Numbered from the stretch's first letter, positions 18,801-26,201 are shown. The stretch: DNA of 64,000 bases from Agarilytica sp033852165 (GCA_033852165.1 JAWSUZ010000006.1:1-64000); one strand, 5' to 3'. The notes: generated by a model from the letters alone, not told the origin. Made by a program: numbers and translations.

Positions 18801-19058
18801 GTGACCGGCAGGCAACGCCCAGGCACAGCAAAAGGAACCTTGTTTTTAACGCTCGAAGATGAGACCGGCAATATTAATATCGTGGTTTGGAAAACTACCC
18901 AAGAACGTTGTCGTAACGCTCTGCTAAGCGCACGCTTACTTGTTATCAAAGGACGCCTGGAGACAAAAGACAATGTTATTCATGTGATAGCCGGGAAACT
19001 GGAAGACCATTCCGAGCGTTTGAAAAACTTTTCGCTTAAATCACGGGACTTTCACTGA
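15846..19058 (+). CDS. dnaE2: Error-prone DNA polymerase DnaE2 (ImuC)
   Basis: 1070 residues, normal for DnaE2. The N-terminal PHP domain begins YSELHSLTNYSFLRSASHP. The C-family polymerase palm contains DEPPDIDVDFEHQRREE with two metal-binding Asp residues. GRGSAANSVVCYCL and KIDVLALGMLTALR are family signatures, and an OB fold (VQVAGLVTGRQRPGTAKG) lies near the C-terminus. It lacks the beta-clamp/tau tail of DnaE1. It is the catalytic subunit of the ImuABC mutasome. ATG at 15846 lies 42 bp after imuB in the same LexA-controlled operon. A poorly conserved linker (about residues 890-935) precedes the OB fold. Confidence 0.95.
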   Translation: MDYSELHSLTNYSFLRSASHPSEIVERAHKLHYKAIAITDECSLAGIVKAHVCAKTLGIKLIVGSEFRLSNGIKVVVITPHRQAYAELSGFITLARRRAKKGRYEAHFEDLRFRLQNCLIIWIIEDNPTHEIALKTVEPLDNHNAIAQALKQSFKERLWMGVCHQYTGGEQARHLQWQALASKHGLPIVACGSVVMHDKSRKPLHDTLTAIHENTAINHLGTKLHGNAEAYLKPLSEIANLYPNHLIEETQVISDLCHFSMDELRYQYPQELVPKNQSAIQYLTRLVNQGKQKRWPQGTPNFAQKIIDKELALIEELRYEFYFLTVHDIVTFARSQNILCQGRGSAANSVVCYCLHITEISPEQINVLFERFISKERDEPPDIDVDFEHQRREEVIQYIYKKYSRQRAALAASVVTYRPRSAIRDVGKALGLEPELIDHLAKSLAWWDRTGDLMKRIEEAGLSNNKHLLVHFFALVEDIIGFPRHLSQHVGGFIITQDKISDLVPLENASMPDRTIIQWDKDDLEAMGLLKIDVLALGMLTALRKALEYVQRYDKNIKSIADIPKEDPETYQMLSRGDSLGVFQVESRAQMSMLPRLKPKTFYDLVIEIAIVRPGPIQGDMVHPYLRRRDGIEPIFYQNDAIKKVLEPTLGVPIFQEQAIRLAMVAAGFSGGQADQLRRAMASWGKNGDLLKFEKSFTEGMLNNGYDEDFCQRLFSQIKGFGGYGFPESHSASFALLCYFSSWLKCHHPAAFYCALLNSQPMGFYSPSQLIQDARRHHVKIFPLDINHSVYENRIEQKIQSSDWGIRLGFCRIKSLHSEKALTIESCRNNISFTSIQDLVERTELSQADIQSLASADALHSISGHRFQAHWQASAIEPSGNMPNLDFKALPTSPLPLSPSPKNHLDAKQINSQVKMTRNKNNDDDLTTASPTLESNIMLDFQTTGVSLRPHPMTLLRQESPFKYCKKQSDLLSVGNGRFVQVAGLVTGRQRPGTAKGTLFLTLEDETGNINIVVWKTTQERCRNALLSARLLVIKGRLETKDNVIHVIAGKLEDHSERLKNFSLKSRDFH

Positions 19059-19218
19059 CCGTCAAAACAAAGGCATTGAGAAGAAAGGCCGTAGCACTAG
19101 GAGTGCCAATGAGTTCATAAATAATAATTAATAAAGCGCCCAACATAAACAGACTGCTAGGCTAACAAATTACGCCATTACTCAACCCTGCCAAGCCTCA
19201 CTACAGCTACATCTCCAC

Positions 19219-19250
19219 CGAGACGAGACCAAGACCGAGACCGAGACCGT
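19219..19250. repeat. Short hexamer repeat (ACCGAG)n
   Basis: Four to five imperfect copies of GAGACC/ACCGAG in the gap between dnaE2 and the rhombosortase gene. No gene is visible in the surrounding 264 bp. Confidence 0.6.
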
Positions 19251-19322
19251 ATAAAAACAATCGCAGGATTTTCACCTTGCTAAACAACACCTCAAACAAA
19301 TAGCACAGACAAGGCAGATCGT

Positions 19323-19883
19323 TTATGTTTTTTTGCGGCCGACGAATGAGAAAGAAAAATCCGCCAATAAAAAAAACATAAGCAATAAAAACCCAGCAAT
19401 AACGCCATACAAATGCGCGTCTACCACAACTGCCCCATCGATCCAATGCGACAAATGGTCGCGATTGAAAGTTGGAAGCTGCTCACGCACAATTTTCGCC
19501 ACCAACAACAATAAAACTACGGCCAATAATTTATCGCGGGACTTGGATATGCCATACCCCAAACCCATCACCAACAAACCATGTAACACCCCAGAAAATC
19601 CAACATACCACGCCACATTTGGAGAAAAGAAGAATAAACAAAATGATATCGATAGACCGATAACAATGCCGGAGATAAGCCAGCGGAGTAGACTTAAGTA
19701 TGCCCCAAGAGAAAACGAAAAAACAATAAAAACGGCAACATTCAAAGCTCCATGAACAACGTTCATATGCACAAAATGGCCGCTAATTAAACGCCACCAT
19801 TGCCCAGCTTGAATGCCATCCCTAGAAAACTGCAAAGCGGCATTAACATCAACACATAGCAAAAACAATAATAAAAGTATCAC
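19323..19883 (-). CDS. rrtA: Rhombosortase (rhomboid-family GlyGly-CTERM protease)
   Basis: 186 residues, about six membrane segments. The rhomboid catalytic pair is visible: Ser97 in YVGFSGVLHG and His157 in VVDAHLYGVIAG. GQWWRLISGHFVHMN is the conserved first-loop motif. Rhombosortases cleave GlyGly-CTERM tails of secreted proteins. GTG at 19883 is the only standard start, but it has no ribosome-binding site and cuts into the first hydrophobic segment. Upstream the frame stays open to a TAG about 63 bp away, and an AAGGAC stands 7 bp before an in-frame ATT, so the true start may be that rare codon. No GlyGly-CTERM substrate is seen in this window. Confidence 0.82.
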   Translation of the reverse strand: MILLLLFLLCVDVNAALQFSRDGIQAGQWWRLISGHFVHMNVVHGALNVAVFIVFSFSLGAYLSLLRWLISGIVIGLSISFCLFFFSPNVAWYVGFSGVLHGLLVMGLGYGISKSRDKLLAVVLLLLVAKIVREQLPTFNRDHLSHWIDGAVVVDAHLYGVIAGFLLLMFFLLADFSFSFVGRKKT

Positions 19884-20069
19884 GAAATTTATTACAACGA
19901 GAGACTTGGTTACGGAAATTTTTTTAGTACAAAAGGTGATAATGTCACTGTCCTTCTATGGTTAACTGGCTATTCTTTATAACACGTGGTAAATATACGA
20001 TTAACTATACATAGAGAGAATTCCAAAGTCATTTTCTGAAGGAAGCAGAAAATCTTAGGAGAAAACACC

Positions 20070-20930
20070 ATGAGTTCAAACGATATTATTGATGACCTTG
20101 TCATCAATTATAATCCTGTGGACACCAAATCTGAACCCAACTTTAGCAACGCACGTATCACCGGGGTAGTACTTGGCCCTGAAGATGAAATAAAGATGCG
20201 CATTAGAGTCGGGCAGGTGATCGAAGCAGGTAACAATCTCGCCGGCTATAACCGACGTGAATTAGCCCTTTTGTGCGACATCAAAAGTGCGCAATTCTCC
20301 AAAATTGTCAAAGGCGAAGCTTGGCTGAACATTGGCAACCTTGGTCTGTGGAGTTTTGCCACCGGCATAACCCCGACCGACGTGGTGAAATTCACTCCCC
20401 TTACGGCCTCACCATCACTCTGTATAACGTGGTTTATCAATGGTCGCTTACACCATTTTGATCACGATGAGTTCGAACTCTTTACCAAACTCGTGTGTCG
20501 ACGCCTGGGAGTCAAACACATCAGCGCAAACGTTTCTGGTGACGAACCCATCCCCAAGCTACTCGATAGAAACTGGCAAATGATGTACCTCGACGACTTA
20601 AGCTCCGTCGTCGGACGTCGTGTTATACAGTTAAGAAAGCAACTGAACCTTTCCCAGAAAGGTTTTGGCGATATTCTGGGTGTTACGCCAGAAACGGTTA
20701 AACGCTACGAATCCGGCAAGGTCCGCGTAAACAGAGGGATTTTCTCTACTTATCGCCTGTTCGCAACCACCAACGTCAGCCCAATCGAAATCACAAAAGG
20801 CTCGATTCACCACAAGTTGCGTTACGTACAAGAGGAGCGCCACAAAGCCCTTCACGAAATAACAAAGCAGATGAGCTATGAGCGATATCGTCAACTGAAA
20901 GAAATGACGCTCAGCGCCTCTAATTTATAA
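20070..20930 (+). CDS. Transcriptional regulator with two helix-turn-helix domains
   Basis: 286 residues with a GGAG ribosome-binding site before ATG (TTAGGAGAAAACACCATG). Two lambda-repressor-like HTH regions are visible. Residues about 50-100 (YNRRELALLCDIKSAQFSKIVKGEAWL) and 195-245 (LNLSQKGFGDILGVTPETVKRYESGKV) are both XRE-type, the second closer to consensus. The middle (about 110-175) is unassigned and may bind a ligand or mediate dimerisation. The targets are unknown; neighbours give no clear operon. The stop codon lies 1 bp before a 73-bp palindromic element that may act as its terminator. Confidence 0.75.
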   Translation: MSSNDIIDDLVINYNPVDTKSEPNFSNARITGVVLGPEDEIKMRIRVGQVIEAGNNLAGYNRRELALLCDIKSAQFSKIVKGEAWLNIGNLGLWSFATGITPTDVVKFTPLTASPSLCITWFINGRLHHFDHDEFELFTKLVCRRLGVKHISANVSGDEPIPKLLDRNWQMMYLDDLSSVVGRRVIQLRKQLNLSQKGFGDILGVTPETVKRYESGKVRVNRGIFSTYRLFATTNVSPIEITKGSIHHKLRYVQEERHKALHEITKQMSYERYRQLKEMTLSASNL

Positions 20931-20931
20931 A

Positions 20932-21004
20932 ATTAGTACCCGTCCATAAAACTGACAATTTAAATTTGTACGCAGTAGACACCTGCTTATGGATGGACAC
21001 TAAT
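20932..21004. mobile_element. 73-bp palindromic element, copy 1
   Basis: The ends are ATTAGTACCCGTCCATAAA and TTATGGATGGACACTAAT, near inverse repeats. The element begins 1 bp after the stop codon of the double-HTH regulator. It has the same length and ends as the element at 34970-35042. Confidence 0.75.
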
Positions 21005-21424
21005 CTAGACTGAGTATATCGAAAACCACAACAAGATAACTGTAGAATTTTCCGATAAATCTGGGGTACACCTACTGGCATAGGTAGAGAACGTGCTCCA
21101 AATAGCCTTTCTCCTCCTTTCCCGCACCTTATAGCGACACCCAAACACAGATTTAACCGTCAAACGCTCGCATTACGGTAACCACCGCCCTTTTTTTGAA
21201 CCCTTTTTAGAACAGATTTATCCTACACAGACATTAAAATATAAGGGTAATTGTTCATGGAGAAGAGTTACACCCCCCTGATGTTTTTGGGGTTCTATGT
21301 ATAGTAATACCTAATAAGGAAATCGACGGATCACTAACTCATTGATCCGTGCGGTAGGGATACCGGTACTCATAGATGGGTACACACACATTATATTCGA
21401 ACACAGTTCGAGGCTGAAACACGC

Positions 21425-21622
21425 CCGCATTCCCGCATTCCCGTATTCCCGTATTCCCGTNNNNNNNNNNNNNNNNNNNNNNNNNNNNNNNNNNNNNNNN
21501 NNNNNNNNNNNNNNNNNNNNNNATTCCCGCATTCCCGTATTCCCGTATTCCCGTACCCCGTACCCCGTACCCCGTACCCCGTACCCCGTACCCCGAACCC
21601 CGTACCCCGTACCTCGTACCCC
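21425..21622. repeat. Octamer and heptamer tandem arrays flanking an N gap
   Basis: Left of the gap are ATTCCCGC/ATTCCCGT octamers (21425-21460). Right of it the octamers continue (21523-21553) and pass directly into ACCCCGT heptamers (21546-21622, about 10 copies with ACCCCGA and ACCTCGT variants). The heptamer is the reverse complement of the unit at 5103-5182. The N run (21461-21522) is probably a collapsed part of this array. Confidence 0.92.
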
Positions 21623-21665
21623 CAAAACATACCAATAGACAAATAAGTTATTTGACTTCCAAGAC

Positions 21666-21673
21666 GACCGGTC
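21666..21673. promoter_or_regulatory. TetR-family operator 1 (autoregulation)
   Basis: GACCGGTC core within AAGACGACCGGTCAT, 14 bp before the ATG of the TetR gene. Identical cores occur at 22294 and 22346, before the lpxR-like gene. Confidence 0.8.
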
Positions 21674-21687
21674 ATATATTAAATCCC

Positions 21688-22269
21688 ATGAGCAAACGAG
21701 AATCTAAAAAAGACCATATCTTATGCTGCGGCTTAGAAGTCATGAAGCGTCATGGCTACAACGGCACCTCAGTCAAAGATATCGTCGATGCGGCATCAGT
21801 GCCCAAAGGCTCGTTTTACAATTACTTCGAGAGCAAAGAATCGTTTGCCATCGACGCGCTGGAAAAAGTCGCCAGCGAAAGCCACGAAGCAAGCCGCATG
21901 GTTCTGGAAAACCAGAGCATTGCGCCAACCGAACGATTACAACAATTTTTTACCTGCGGCGCCGATAACGCCTGCGGCGAAGGCTTTAAGGTAGGATGCT
22001 TTTTAGGCAACATGTGCCAAGAAATGTCCGACAGCAATGAAGCCATTCGCACCAAGGTAAGGCTGATATTGAAACGCCATACACAGCTAATTGCCTCAGC
22101 CTTAGACGAAGCCAAAACACAGGGGGAGCTTCGCAAAGAAGCCGATACAGCCCTTATGGCAGAGTTTATTTTTAACGCCTGGGAAGGTGCCCTAATGAGA
22201 ATGAAGGCTTCCCGCTGCAAAGAACCTCTTGAAGCATTTTTGGCAATGCTTCCCGAAATCATCCGATAA
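21688..22269 (+). CDS. TetR/AcrR-family repressor, NemR/AcuR-like
   Basis: 193 residues from ATG 21688 (MSKRESKK). An upstream in-frame ATG at 21652 would place the operator inside the coding region and is less likely. The HTH is residues about 25-50 (TSVKDIVDAASVPKGSFYNYFESKESF). The C-terminal domain carries GFKVGCFLGNMCQEM, the same place where NemR-like proteins have a reactive Cys in GCxxGN, so sensing of electrophiles is possible. Three copies of the GACCGGTC palindrome, one before this gene and two before the following outer-membrane gene, indicate that it represses itself and that gene. Confidence 0.85.
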   Translation: MSKRESKKDHILCCGLEVMKRHGYNGTSVKDIVDAASVPKGSFYNYFESKESFAIDALEKVASESHEASRMVLENQSIAPTERLQQFFTCGADNACGEGFKVGCFLGNMCQEMSDSNEAIRTKVRLILKRHTQLIASALDEAKTQGELRKEADTALMAEFIFNAWEGALMRMKASRCKEPLEAFLAMLPEIIR

Positions 22270-22293
22270 ATTTTTTTAACCCAAAAATAAGAC

Positions 22294-22301
22294 GACCGGT
22301 C
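22294..22301. promoter_or_regulatory. TetR-family operator 2
   Basis: GACCGGTC in TAAGACGACCGGTCGG, 86 bp before the lpxR-like start and 25 bp after the TetR stop. It probably acts together with operator 3. Confidence 0.78.
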
Positions 22302-22345
22302 GGCTAAATAAAACAGCTTACCTTGCTTGAAAGCAAAATAAAGAC

Positions 22346-22353
22346 GACCGGTC
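22346..22353. promoter_or_regulatory. TetR-family operator 3
   Basis: GACCGGTC in AAGACGACCGGTCATTTATT, 33 bp before the lpxR-like start, a position that would block the promoter. The flanks match operator 1 over 15 bases. Confidence 0.8.
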
Positions 22354-22386
22354 ATTTATTTTTGCGCCGCACTCAGGAGAACAGAC

Positions 22387-23487
22387 ATGACGCAGACACG
22401 AAAAACACTATTCACGATTTTGCTAGCGCTTGGCTTAAGCGCTAGCCTTTCCAACACGCTTGCGAATGAGCGGATCGAAGAAAAGGGTATTCCCCGCCCA
22501 AACGCTAATCACGTAATGAGCTACAGCAGCAAGGTTCAAAGTTGGGGCTTTGCGTTTGACAATGACATCCTAGTCCCCGGTAGCCGAGACCAAGATTACA
22601 CTTACGGACTTAATGTTAATTTTGCGGGTAACCAGGCACGTGAACATTGGTTGTCTCTGCACAAAACACTGAAAGCCATTAATCGCACGATAGGGTTTAA
22701 AACAAGCGCCCTGGTCCAATCCGTCTACAAAATCGAATACGGACTATTTGGTTTCACGCCGGAAGATATTCAACAAGCGAAAGCAAACGCTGACGATAGG
22801 CCTTACGCAAGTTTGATTTACGTTTCCAGTTCCAGTGAATATTACGATTTTTCCCATGATATATCCTGGAACAGTTCCATCACCATTGGTTTGTTGGGGC
22901 TCAATATTGTTGGCAGATTACAAGAAGGCGTACATGAATTAACGGACAGCGATCAACCCCAAGGTTGGGACCACCAAATATCCGACGGCGGTGAGCTGAC
23001 CGCACGTTACACCATTGCACGCCAATCGCTTCTTTACCAAAGCAGGTCAGGAGCCGAGCTGAAAAGCTCGGTTCAAGCCTCGGTCGGCTATATTACTGAG
23101 GCCAGTTGGAGCCTCGGCGGCCGCTTCGGTAAAATTCATACACCTTGGGTAAGCTTCAATCCGGAGAGAGTTAATTACGGGGAGCAAAGTGCCCAAACAA
23201 CAAAAACCAAGGTGTCTGAACGCTACCTTTGGGCAGGAATCTCCGTGAAAGCCCGTGCATACAATGCCTTTCTGCAAGGCCAATTTCGCAATAGCGATGT
23301 GAGCTATGATTCGAATGAACTTCGCCACGGCATTATCGAGGCTTGGTTAGGTTATACCTTCGCGCTCACTAATGGCTACCGGGTTAGCTACTCGCTTCGC
23401 GGACATACTTCGGAGATAAAATCAGGCAATGGTGATCGTAATGTCCTCTGGGGCGGCATAAACCTCTCGAAGACTTTCAGTTCATAA
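22387..23487 (+). CDS. lpxR-like: LpxR-like outer-membrane lipid A 3'-O-deacylase (DUF2219)
   Basis: 366 residues with a signal peptide (residues 1 to about 26, ending TLANE). Family motifs are WGFAFDNDILVPGSRDQDYTYG (given as FDND and DYTYG cores, about 54-75) and DDRPYASLIYVSSS (about 137-150), which correspond to the N-terminal active-site strands and the DRPYAG motif of LpxR. The C-terminal half has alternating amphipathic strands of a 12-strand barrel. LpxR removes the 3'-acyloxyacyl group of lipid A. It lies 118 bp after the TetR gene with two operators between, so expression is probably induced when that repressor releases. AGGAG precedes the ATG. Confidence 0.82.
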   Translation: MTQTRKTLFTILLALGLSASLSNTLANERIEEKGIPRPNANHVMSYSSKVQSWGFAFDNDILVPGSRDQDYTYGLNVNFAGNQAREHWLSLHKTLKAINRTIGFKTSALVQSVYKIEYGLFGFTPEDIQQAKANADDRPYASLIYVSSSSEYYDFSHDISWNSSITIGLLGLNIVGRLQEGVHELTDSDQPQGWDHQISDGGELTARYTIARQSLLYQSRSGAELKSSVQASVGYITEASWSLGGRFGKIHTPWVSFNPERVNYGEQSAQTTKTKVSERYLWAGISVKARAYNAFLQGQFRNSDVSYDSNELRHGIIEAWLGYTFALTNGYRVSYSLRGHTSEIKSGNGDRNVLWGGINLSKTFSS

Positions 23488-23540
23488 TGGCTTCATTCAT
23501 AGCACGACGAAAGCATGTGGAAATCATATGTAAGGGCCTA

Positions 23541-23560
23541 CCACTCCAAGGAAGGAGTGG
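23541..23560 (+). terminator. Hairpin downstream of the lpxR-like gene
   Basis: CCACTCC and GGAGTGG pair around a 6-base loop, followed by CTTTGAT. The T run is weak, so it is only a possible terminator. Confidence 0.4.
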
Positions 23561-23747
23561 CTTTGATCATTTAACCTGCTATCGACGTTCAAATAACGGA
23601 ATGAACCCCGTCTGTTAGTCGCATTTACGCTAGCATGAACTATTATAAGAAGAGATATTTCTTAAGAACTATTAAGAGCTCTCAAGACCTTCCGCGCTGA
23701 TCAAACCGTCAGCATGCGGACACATTCTATAAAATGGGGAAAACTCT

Positions 23748-24170
23748 TTGAACGCACAGTGGGTGAATTTCAATATTGCAGGCGAAGACTACTGCCTGAC
23801 AGTTGATGACATTCAAGAAATTCTGAATTATGAAGCCCCAACCCCCGTCCCAGGGGCGGTATCCGAGGTTATGGGCATTCTCAATGTTCGTGGTGAAATC
23901 GTCACGGTGCTCTCTGGGCGAAAACTCCTAGACCTTCAAGATAAACCCCCTGAATCCACCTGGCGCATTATCACGATGCAAAGCCACGGTATTTATTACG
24001 GCCTTATTGTTGATCAGGTCAACGAGATGATTGAGATCAATATGGACAAGTTAGAGAACGCCCCAAACACTGGGACGGCCTCGACTAGTGAGCTTATTCT
24101 CGGTACCTACCATCATAAAGATCGCCTCATCATCGCTCTTGATCTCAGTAAGTACGTCGAGTATTCATAG
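23748..24170 (+). CDS. CheW-like scaffold protein
   Basis: 140 residues, one CheW domain over its full length (WVNFNIAGEDYCLTVDDIQEIL, VMGILNVRGEIVTVLSGRKLL, YYGLIVDQVNEMIEI). TTG at 23748 is the start, with GGGGA 7 bp before it; the nearby ATG at 23733 opens a five-codon frame only. CheW links chemoreceptors to the CheA kinase. No other chemotaxis gene is near, so it may serve a distant array or a non-chemotaxis pathway. NVRGEIVTV matches the receptor/kinase-binding NLRGxIxPV site. Confidence 0.88.
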   Translation: MNAQWVNFNIAGEDYCLTVDDIQEILNYEAPTPVPGAVSEVMGILNVRGEIVTVLSGRKLLDLQDKPPESTWRIITMQSHGIYYGLIVDQVNEMIEINMDKLENAPNTGTASTSELILGTYHHKDRLIIALDLSKYVEYS

Positions 24171-24171
24171 C

Positions 24172-24211
24172 CCGGCATTAATAGTCCGATATTAATAGTC
24201 GGGCATTAATA
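24172..24211. repeat. Short 14-bp tandem repeat
   Basis: About three copies of ATTAATAGTCSGRY lie just after the cheW-like stop and before the convergent exbD stop. No hairpin typical of a terminator is present. Confidence 0.6.
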
Positions 24212-24239
24212 GAAACCCTCGCACAAGAAAGATCCCCCC

Positions 24240-24650
24240 TCACTCCCTGTACGTCACCAAAAGATACTGGCTACCCGACACCTGTCGTATTTGATTGGCT
24301 ACCGCCACGTATTTTTCTGTCGATGCCTGTTCGTGAGCCCGAATTAAGGTTGACGCCCCTGGGTTCTCGGCCAAAAATTGTGATACTAAGGCTCGAATCG
24401 AACGAATGTCTACTCGACGGTTTTCTATTTTCACTTGGTCCGTTGCATCAATATTAATAACAAGGCTAGACGGCTTATCCGTTATGGAATGCGGACTTAC
24501 ATCAGGTTGGTTTAGGGGGATCGTCGATTCGTTTAAAAAACTGGCGGTGACAATAAAAAATATCAGCATGATAAACACCACATCTAACATCGGCGTAAGA
24601 TCGATTTCGGCTTTATCGTCTACATTATTTTTATTTTTTCGTTTTCTCAT
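24240..24650 (-). CDS. exbD-like: ExbD/TolR-family biopolymer transport protein
   Basis: 136 residues. A short basic cytoplasmic N-terminus (MRKRKNKNN) leads to the single membrane segment with the proton-path Asp (LTPMLDVVFIMLIFFIVTASF). A periplasmic domain follows (about 45-136). ExbD/TolR works with a polytopic ExbB/TolQ subunit to couple proton flow to outer-membrane processes, but no exbB is adjacent. It starts 9 bp after the LytTR regulator, so it is the last gene of that two-component operon, an unusual arrangement. Confidence 0.88.
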   Translation of the reverse strand: MRKRKNKNNVDDKAEIDLTPMLDVVFIMLIFFIVTASFLNESTIPLNQPDVSPHSITDKPSSLVINIDATDQVKIENRRVDIRSIRALVSQFLAENPGASTLIRAHEQASTEKYVAVANQIRQVSGSQYLLVTYRE

Positions 24651-24659
24651 AATCCTTCC

Positions 24660-25370
24660 TCATAAAGAAAATAAATCACGCAATTGGGAAGAGCGATTAC
24701 GAGAAACAGAAACCTCTTCTCCGCTCTTCATGGTAATCACATAAGCGCCGGAAACACCCTCCTCAAGTGTTTCAATAAATTTTAAATTAACAATCTGCTG
24801 TCGACTTACCCTAAAGAACAATTCCGCAGGAAGGCGTTCTTCCACTTTACTAAGCGATTTACTGACAAAGGGCGAAGCCTCTCCAAAAAACAAACGAGTG
24901 TAATTGCCACAACTTTCAAAACGCCGAACGCTATCCAATTCAACAAAATAATTCGTCTCTTTGTCTCGAATAAATAAACGACTTCCGGCGTTTAAACTGG
25001 GTTCAATATTGACTGTTTTGTCCGTACAATCTTTTAACTTGTTGATCGCCCGCGATAACTTTTCGGGATCTATAGGCTTAAGTAAATAATCAATGGTGTT
25101 AAAATCAAAGGACCTAACCGCGTATTCACTAAACGCTGTTGTGAAGATTACCGGAGGGCTAGATTCCAATTCGCTGAGCATTTCAAAACCATTTTTCCCC
25201 GGCATGTCAATATCAAGAAAAACAACATCTGGAGACAATGACGCGATTAAATCCGCGCCTTCATCAGCATCTTCAGCTTCGCCAACAACATTGATTTCGG
25301 GAAAATTCAGCAGTAATGACTTAAGCCCTTCTCGTGCCAATCGAGAATCTTCAACAATGATTATGTTCAT
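24660..25370 (-). CDS. LytTR-type response regulator
   Basis: 236 residues. The N-terminal receiver has phospho-acceptor Asp53 in VVFLDIDMPG, acid pocket IVEDS and Lys in YLLKPIDPEKL. The C-terminal LytTR DNA-binding domain (about 130-235) includes YFVELDSVRRFESCGNYT and FFRVSRQQIVNLKFIE. The start is ATG 25370 with a strong AGGAGG 8 bp upstream. Before the repeat expansion the upstream kinase stop overlapped this start by about 20 bp; that overlap is still seen in each repeat copy. It is probably the target of the LytS-like kinase at 26146-27243. Confidence 0.92.
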   Translation of the reverse strand: MNIIIVEDSRLAREGLKSLLLNFPEINVVGEAEDADEGADLIASLSPDVVFLDIDMPGKNGFEMLSELESSPPVIFTTAFSEYAVRSFDFNTIDYLLKPIDPEKLSRAINKLKDCTDKTVNIEPSLNAGSRLFIRDKETNYFVELDSVRRFESCGNYTRLFFGEASPFVSKSLSKVEERLPAELFFRVSRQQIVNLKFIETLEEGVSGAYVITMKSGEEVSVSRNRSSQLRDLFSL

Positions 25371-26201
25371 AATAAACCTCCTTTGGTAAGCGCAATAGCG
25401 CCACGACACATCTTTCTCGTTCCTCACGCTCCGCGTGGGAATGTATACAGTACTCAGTATTTATTATTAGGATGTTATTTCCCTCGTTTGATATGCATTC
25501 CCACGCCGAGCGTGAGGAACGAGGGGTCGGGATTTCGCTGTAAGCCCTACAACCATTGGATTTGGCTCTTAAGGAGGTGCCATTCGACTTAAGCCCCTCT
25601 CGTGCCAACCTAGAATCTTCAACAATGATTACGTTCATAAAAAACCTCCTTTGGTAAACGCAATAGCGCCACAACACATCATTCTCGTCCCTCACGCTCC
25701 GCGTGGGAATGTATACAGTACTCAGCATTTAATATTAGGATGTTATTTCCCTCGTTTGATATGCATTCCCACGCGGAACGAGGGGTCGGGATTTCGCTGT
25801 AAGCCCTACAACCATTGGATTTTTCTCTTAAGGAAGTGCCATTCGACTTAAGCCTCTCTCGTGCCAATCTAAAATCTTCAACAATGATTACGTTCATAAA
25901 AAATCACCTTGGGTAAACGCAATAGCGCCACGACACATCTTTCTCGTTCCTCACGCTCCGCGTGGGAATGTATACAGTACTCAGTATTTATTATTAGGAT
26001 GTTATTTCCCTCGTTTGATATGCATTCCCACGCGGAGCGTGAGGAACGAGGGATCGGGATTTCGCTGTAAGCCCTACAACCATTGCATTTGGCTCTTAAG
26101 GAAGTGCAATTCGACTTAAGCCCTTCTCGTGCCAATCTAGAATCTTCAACAATGATTACGTTCATAAAAAACCTCCTTGGGTAAACGCAATAGCGCCACG
26201 A
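25321..26201. repeat. Tandem 259-268-bp repeat built on the kinase/regulator junction
   Basis: Three full units (25321-25588, 25589-25847, 25848-26115) and a partial fourth (26116-26201). Each unit contains the 5' end of the LytTR gene, the 3' end of the kinase gene, and about 183 bp of extra DNA. The extra DNA centres on an inverted-repeat element with ends CTCGTTCCTCACGCTCC and its inverse (25416-25523 in unit 1). Unit 2 lacks 9 bp in the right arm. The outer copies preserve the intact regulator start (25370) and the intact kinase end (26146). Confidence 0.93.
25351..26165 (-). pseudogene. Chain of three chimeric mini-frames inside the repeat
   Basis: Each unit encodes a frame that begins like the regulator (MNVIIVEDSRLAREGLKS), passes through translated repeat DNA (PRSSRSAWECISN, HSHAERE) and ends like the kinase (VALLRLPKE...NHC). 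They run 26165-25878 (95 residues), 25897-25679 (72, cut by a point-mutation stop) and 25638-25351 (95). Each keeps a copied ribosome-binding site, and stops overlap the next start in two of the three junctions. They are almost certainly by-products of duplication and not functional proteins, though translation through them could couple kinase and regulator synthesis. Confidence 0.6.

Larger units (their letters stand above)
20931..21687. other. Repeat-rich intergenic region with an assembly gap
   Basis: 757 bp with no credible gene. It carries a 73-bp element (20932-21004), octamer and heptamer arrays (21425-21622), a 62-base N gap inside the octamer array, and the first TetR operator (21666-21673). 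The true length of the array is unknown. Confidence 0.7.

Noticed and set aside
19333..19755. 140-codon plus-strand frame opposite the rhombosortase gene
   Set aside because: The minus strand carries clear rhomboid catalytic motifs; the plus frame is Asn/Lys/Pro-rich and shadow-like.
21311..21675. Several frames of about 95 codons across the N gap
   Set aside because: They are translations of the octamer and heptamer arrays and of unknown bases, and carry no information.
25351..26165. Three small proteins between kinase and regulator
   Set aside because: They are made of copied ends of the flanking genes plus translated palindrome DNA, and one is cut by a stop. I treat them as duplication by-products.
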